The translations under genes were made by a program, and so were the position numbers. A DNA stretch of 8,059 nt, taken from a bacterium (GTDB lineage Bacteria > Chloroflexota > Dormibacteria > UBA8260 > Bog-877). The stretch covers positions 1-8,059 of the forward strand of contig JAJYWM010000417.1 in NCBI GenBank assembly GCA_021791455.1, in the 5' to 3' direction. This document shows positions 7,146-8,059 of the stretch, in pieces (within the stretch, counting starts at the first letter, position 1; the number at the start of each line of letters is the position of its first letter). The notes beneath the pieces are model-generated. The model saw only the letters and a list, made by a program, of their open reading frames with translations. It was not told the DNA's origin and did not search any database.

Positions 7146-8059
7146 TACCCGATCGCGTCCCCTCCCTGGCGCTTGATCGAGTACATGGCAGCGTCGGCCG
7201 CCCCCAGAAGCTGGCTCATGGTGCGGCCATCGTCGGGGTATCGGGAGAGCCCGGCGGAAGCGCTCACCCTGGTCAGGGCGCACCCCTCGGGGAGCGGGAT
7301 CTCGGCCAACCTCTTGCGGAGCTCCCGCCACACCCGAGCGGCACCCTCTGCACCCGTCTCGTGCAGGAGGATCACGAACTCCTCGCCCCCGTAGCGCACC
7401 GCCGCGTCCTCAGCCCTGACCACCTCGTGGATCGCCGCTCCCACCTCCCGCAGGACGGCGTCGCCGGCCCCGTGGCCGCAGCTGTCATTGACCAGCTTGA
7501 ACTTGTCCAGGTCCAGCATCATGAGGTCAAGCGAGCGCTTCTGGCGCTCGGCCATCGCCAGCTCACGGCGGCCGGAGTCTCTGAGCCACCTGGTGTTGAG
7601 CAGCCCGGTCAAGGGGTCGGTGATGGCGTGCTGCACCTGTTCCGAGTAGAGCCTGGCGTTCTGCCACGCGGCCGCGGTCATGTGTCCCACCAGCCCCGCC
7701 GTGGTGAGCTCCCAGGGCGAGAAGGCGCCGGTGCGGAACCGCACCAGGTTCAGCATCCCCAGACGGTGATCCCCGGCCACCAGTGGCACCAGCAGCATGG
7801 ACTCGTCATCGGACTTGGTCCCAGGCAGGTGACCGGCGGCGGGATGGGCGTCAGCGTCGTTCACCAGCTGGGGGGTTCCGAGGTCGAAGGCCCAACCGGT
7901 GATCCCGGTCCCGATGGCAAACGTGTGCCCCATGACCCCAGTCACATAGCTGGGCTCCAACTCCGATCTCGCCAGCAGGGGGCGGAATCGGAGAGAGTCC
8001 CAGTCGGCCTGATAAATCGCGAGACCGTCGTAGGCGACGATGCGGGCCAGATGGTCAGC
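7139..8059 (-). CDS. GAF-GGDEF diguanylate cyclase, N-terminus beyond the window
   Basis: 306 residues are visible, open to the right edge, so the N-terminus is missing. Numbered from the edge, residues 1 to about 140 form a GAF sensor domain: ARIVAYDGLAIYQAD at the start, then GITGWAFDLGTPQLVNDA, SMLLVPLVAGDHRLGMLNLVR and a final helix. The GGDEF domain follows: DPLTGLLN at 148-155, DLDKFKLVNDSCGHGAGDAVL with the metal-binding Asp and nucleotide-binding Asn/Asp, and the active-site GGEEF at 224-228. RAED at 215-218, five residues before it, is a canonical RxxD inhibitory site. It closes with SAGLSRYPDDG and AADAAMYSIKRQGGDAIGYS. It should make cyclic di-GMP from two GTP, be feedback-inhibited by product, and respond to whatever the GAF domain senses. 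No EAL or HD-GYP domain is visible. It is convergent with marR, one base apart, and probably functionally unrelated. Confidence 0.93.
   Translation of the reverse strand, partial: ADHLARIVAYDGLAIYQADWDSLRFRPLLARSELEPSYVTGVMGHTFAIGTGITGWAFDLGTPQLVNDADAHPAAGHLPGTKSDDESMLLVPLVAGDHRLGMLNLVRFRTGAFSPWELTTAGLVGHMTAAAWQNARLYSEQVQHAITDPLTGLLNTRWLRDSGRRELAMAERQKRSLDLMMLDLDKFKLVNDSCGHGAGDAVLREVGAAIHEVVRAEDAAVRYGGEEFVILLHETGAEGAARVWRELRKRLAEIPLPEGCALTRVSASAGLSRYPDDGRTMSQLLGAADAAMYSIKRQGGDAIGYS

Overview
The window is a high-GC bacterial chromosome segment, roughly two-thirds G+C by eye, that is densely packed with ordinary chromosomal genes. The methionyl-tRNA synthetase is the best lineage marker. Its zinc-type HIGH region, Gly-rich loop before KFSSS and overall length match the form known from Actinomycetota such as bifidobacteria. 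GTG and TTG starts and very short intergenic gaps fit that placement. I cannot name a genus, and a related high-GC phylum remains possible. I see no transposase, CRISPR array, rRNA, tRNA or phage gene.

Left part (1-667): a family-4 glycosyltransferase gene on the minus strand runs off the left edge. It is divergent from metG across about 50 bases. The start of the glycosyltransferase is odd, because a strong Shine-Dalgarno sequence serves an ATG in the wrong frame.

Centre (668-4795): three plus-strand genes follow one another with gaps of 83 and 55 bases and no visible terminator between them. They are metG (methionyl-tRNA synthetase), a ccdA-like membrane thiol-disulfide transporter, and a 472-residue protein with an N-terminal J domain and a long C-terminal part I do not recognise. 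They could be one transcript. A GC-rich hairpin at 4836-4860 probably ends it.

Right part (4796-7137): a two-gene efflux module. An AT-rich promoter patch with a -35-like TTGACA lies inside a nearly perfect 35-base inverted repeat. It precedes a 14-TM DHA2-type MFS exporter gene, which overlaps a MarR-family regulator gene by 4 bases. The simplest reading is that the MarR protein binds the inverted repeat and represses both the exporter and itself until a ligand is sensed.

Right edge (7139-8059): a minus-strand GAF-GGDEF diguanylate cyclase gene, convergent with marR and cut by the window end. The two stop codons are one base apart and lie in the two arms of a 15-base palindrome.

No convincing new multi-gene system is visible. 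The items most worth following up are the unknown C-terminal region of the J-domain protein, the predicted MarR operator, and the disturbed start of the glycosyltransferase gene.
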